DNA from: Prevotella sp. P3-122
GTDB lineage: Bacteria > Bacteroidota > Bacteroidia > Bacteroidales > Bacteroidaceae
Direction of reading: 5' to 3'
DNA length: 64,000 nt
NCBI RefSeq assembly: GCF_002251365.1
Contig: NZ_NPJH01000087.1
Coordinates: 1-64,000 of the forward strand
Of the stretch, positions 63,884 to 64,000 are shown in pieces; within the stretch, counting starts at the first letter, position 1; each line of letters opens with the position of its first letter. The position numbers were made by a program, and so were the translations under genes. The notes under the pieces were generated by a model. That model ran no database searches. It saw nothing but the letters and a program-made list of their open reading frames with translations, and had not been told where the DNA came from.

Positions 63884-64000
63884 GAAGGACTGAGGTCAAA
63901 GGGCTAAGGACTAAGGTCAAAGGGCTAAGGACTGAAGACTGAGGACTGAGGACTGAGGACTGAGAGTAAAGGTTGTGACATGATAATTTATTAGGGTGTA
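63884..64000. repeat. Tandem GGACTGA / CTAAGGACTAAGG repeats
   Basis: Positions 63888-63965 consist of short tandem words (AAGGGCTAAGGACT twice, then GGACTGA four times). This is low-complexity DNA like the TGATGACTGA tracts in the accessory half. Confidence 0.7.

Overview
The window is a piece of a Bacteroidales chromosome, most likely from the Prevotella group. The evidence is the SecD-SecF fusion, the PorG-like/UppS/BamA/triple-OmpH operon, DUF4271 and DUF6242 proteins, an UpxY antiterminator, a KduI/KduD pair, 420-residue-class MetK, and promoters of the Bacteroidetes form TTTG-N19/20-TAnnTTTG. It divides into two very different halves.

Positions 1 to about 26,850 are accessory. They hold single genes and small operons, mostly on the minus strand, separated by repeat-rich non-coding DNA. 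From left to right these are: a REP-associated transposase; a three-gene operon (unknown Cys-containing protein, double-GHKL ATPase/kinase, receiver-like protein); a decayed IS3-family element next to an rfbC stub; a DUF2971 protein; an AbiTii-like/SEFIR protein; a nucleotidyltransferase-head/dGTPase fusion; an ORF6N protein; a Panacea (SocA-like) antitoxin-type gene coupled to a large membrane-anchored protein; a 66/177-residue pair of unknowns; a four-helix-bundle protein; a SIR2-like protein and a small protein that share an N-terminal motif; two GxxExxY proteins; an HU-like/small peptide/amidase/small peptide cassette; and an UpxY antiterminator. Much of this resembles a phage-defence or conflict island. 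No experimental function can be read from sequence alone.

The same half carries at least six repeat families: TGATGACTGATTA-type tracts with a conserved CATCAAGCTACGCAAGT block, GTCCGC-NN-GCGGAC hairpins, a structured 188-bp module in five copies, a 220-bp module in two copies, 103-bp tandem repeats, and GCAAAGCTTTGC palindromes at 22-bp period. Small genes (ORF6N, four-helix bundle, GxxExxY) sit directly inside or between these repeats. Two large nested palindromic elements (26231-26436 and 55778-55993) have comparable architecture.

Positions 26,900 to 64,000 are core chromosome with tight operons: secDF; rhomboid protease plus endonuclease/exonuclease/phosphatase protein; HU; kduI-kduD; tRNA-Gln; metK-DUF4271-hemD-rnpA-yidD-tyrS; an M16 protease; xerD divergent from aroQ-methyltransferase; the envelope operon DUF6242-porG-uppS-bamA-ompH-ompH-ompH-murI-rbfA-lolE-like; pckA; upp; argS-RNase H; and two exported proteins. 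The envelope operon combines outer-membrane assembly (BamA, three Skp-like chaperones), lipid carrier synthesis (UppS), peptidoglycan precursor supply (MurI) and probably type IX secretion (PorG-like).
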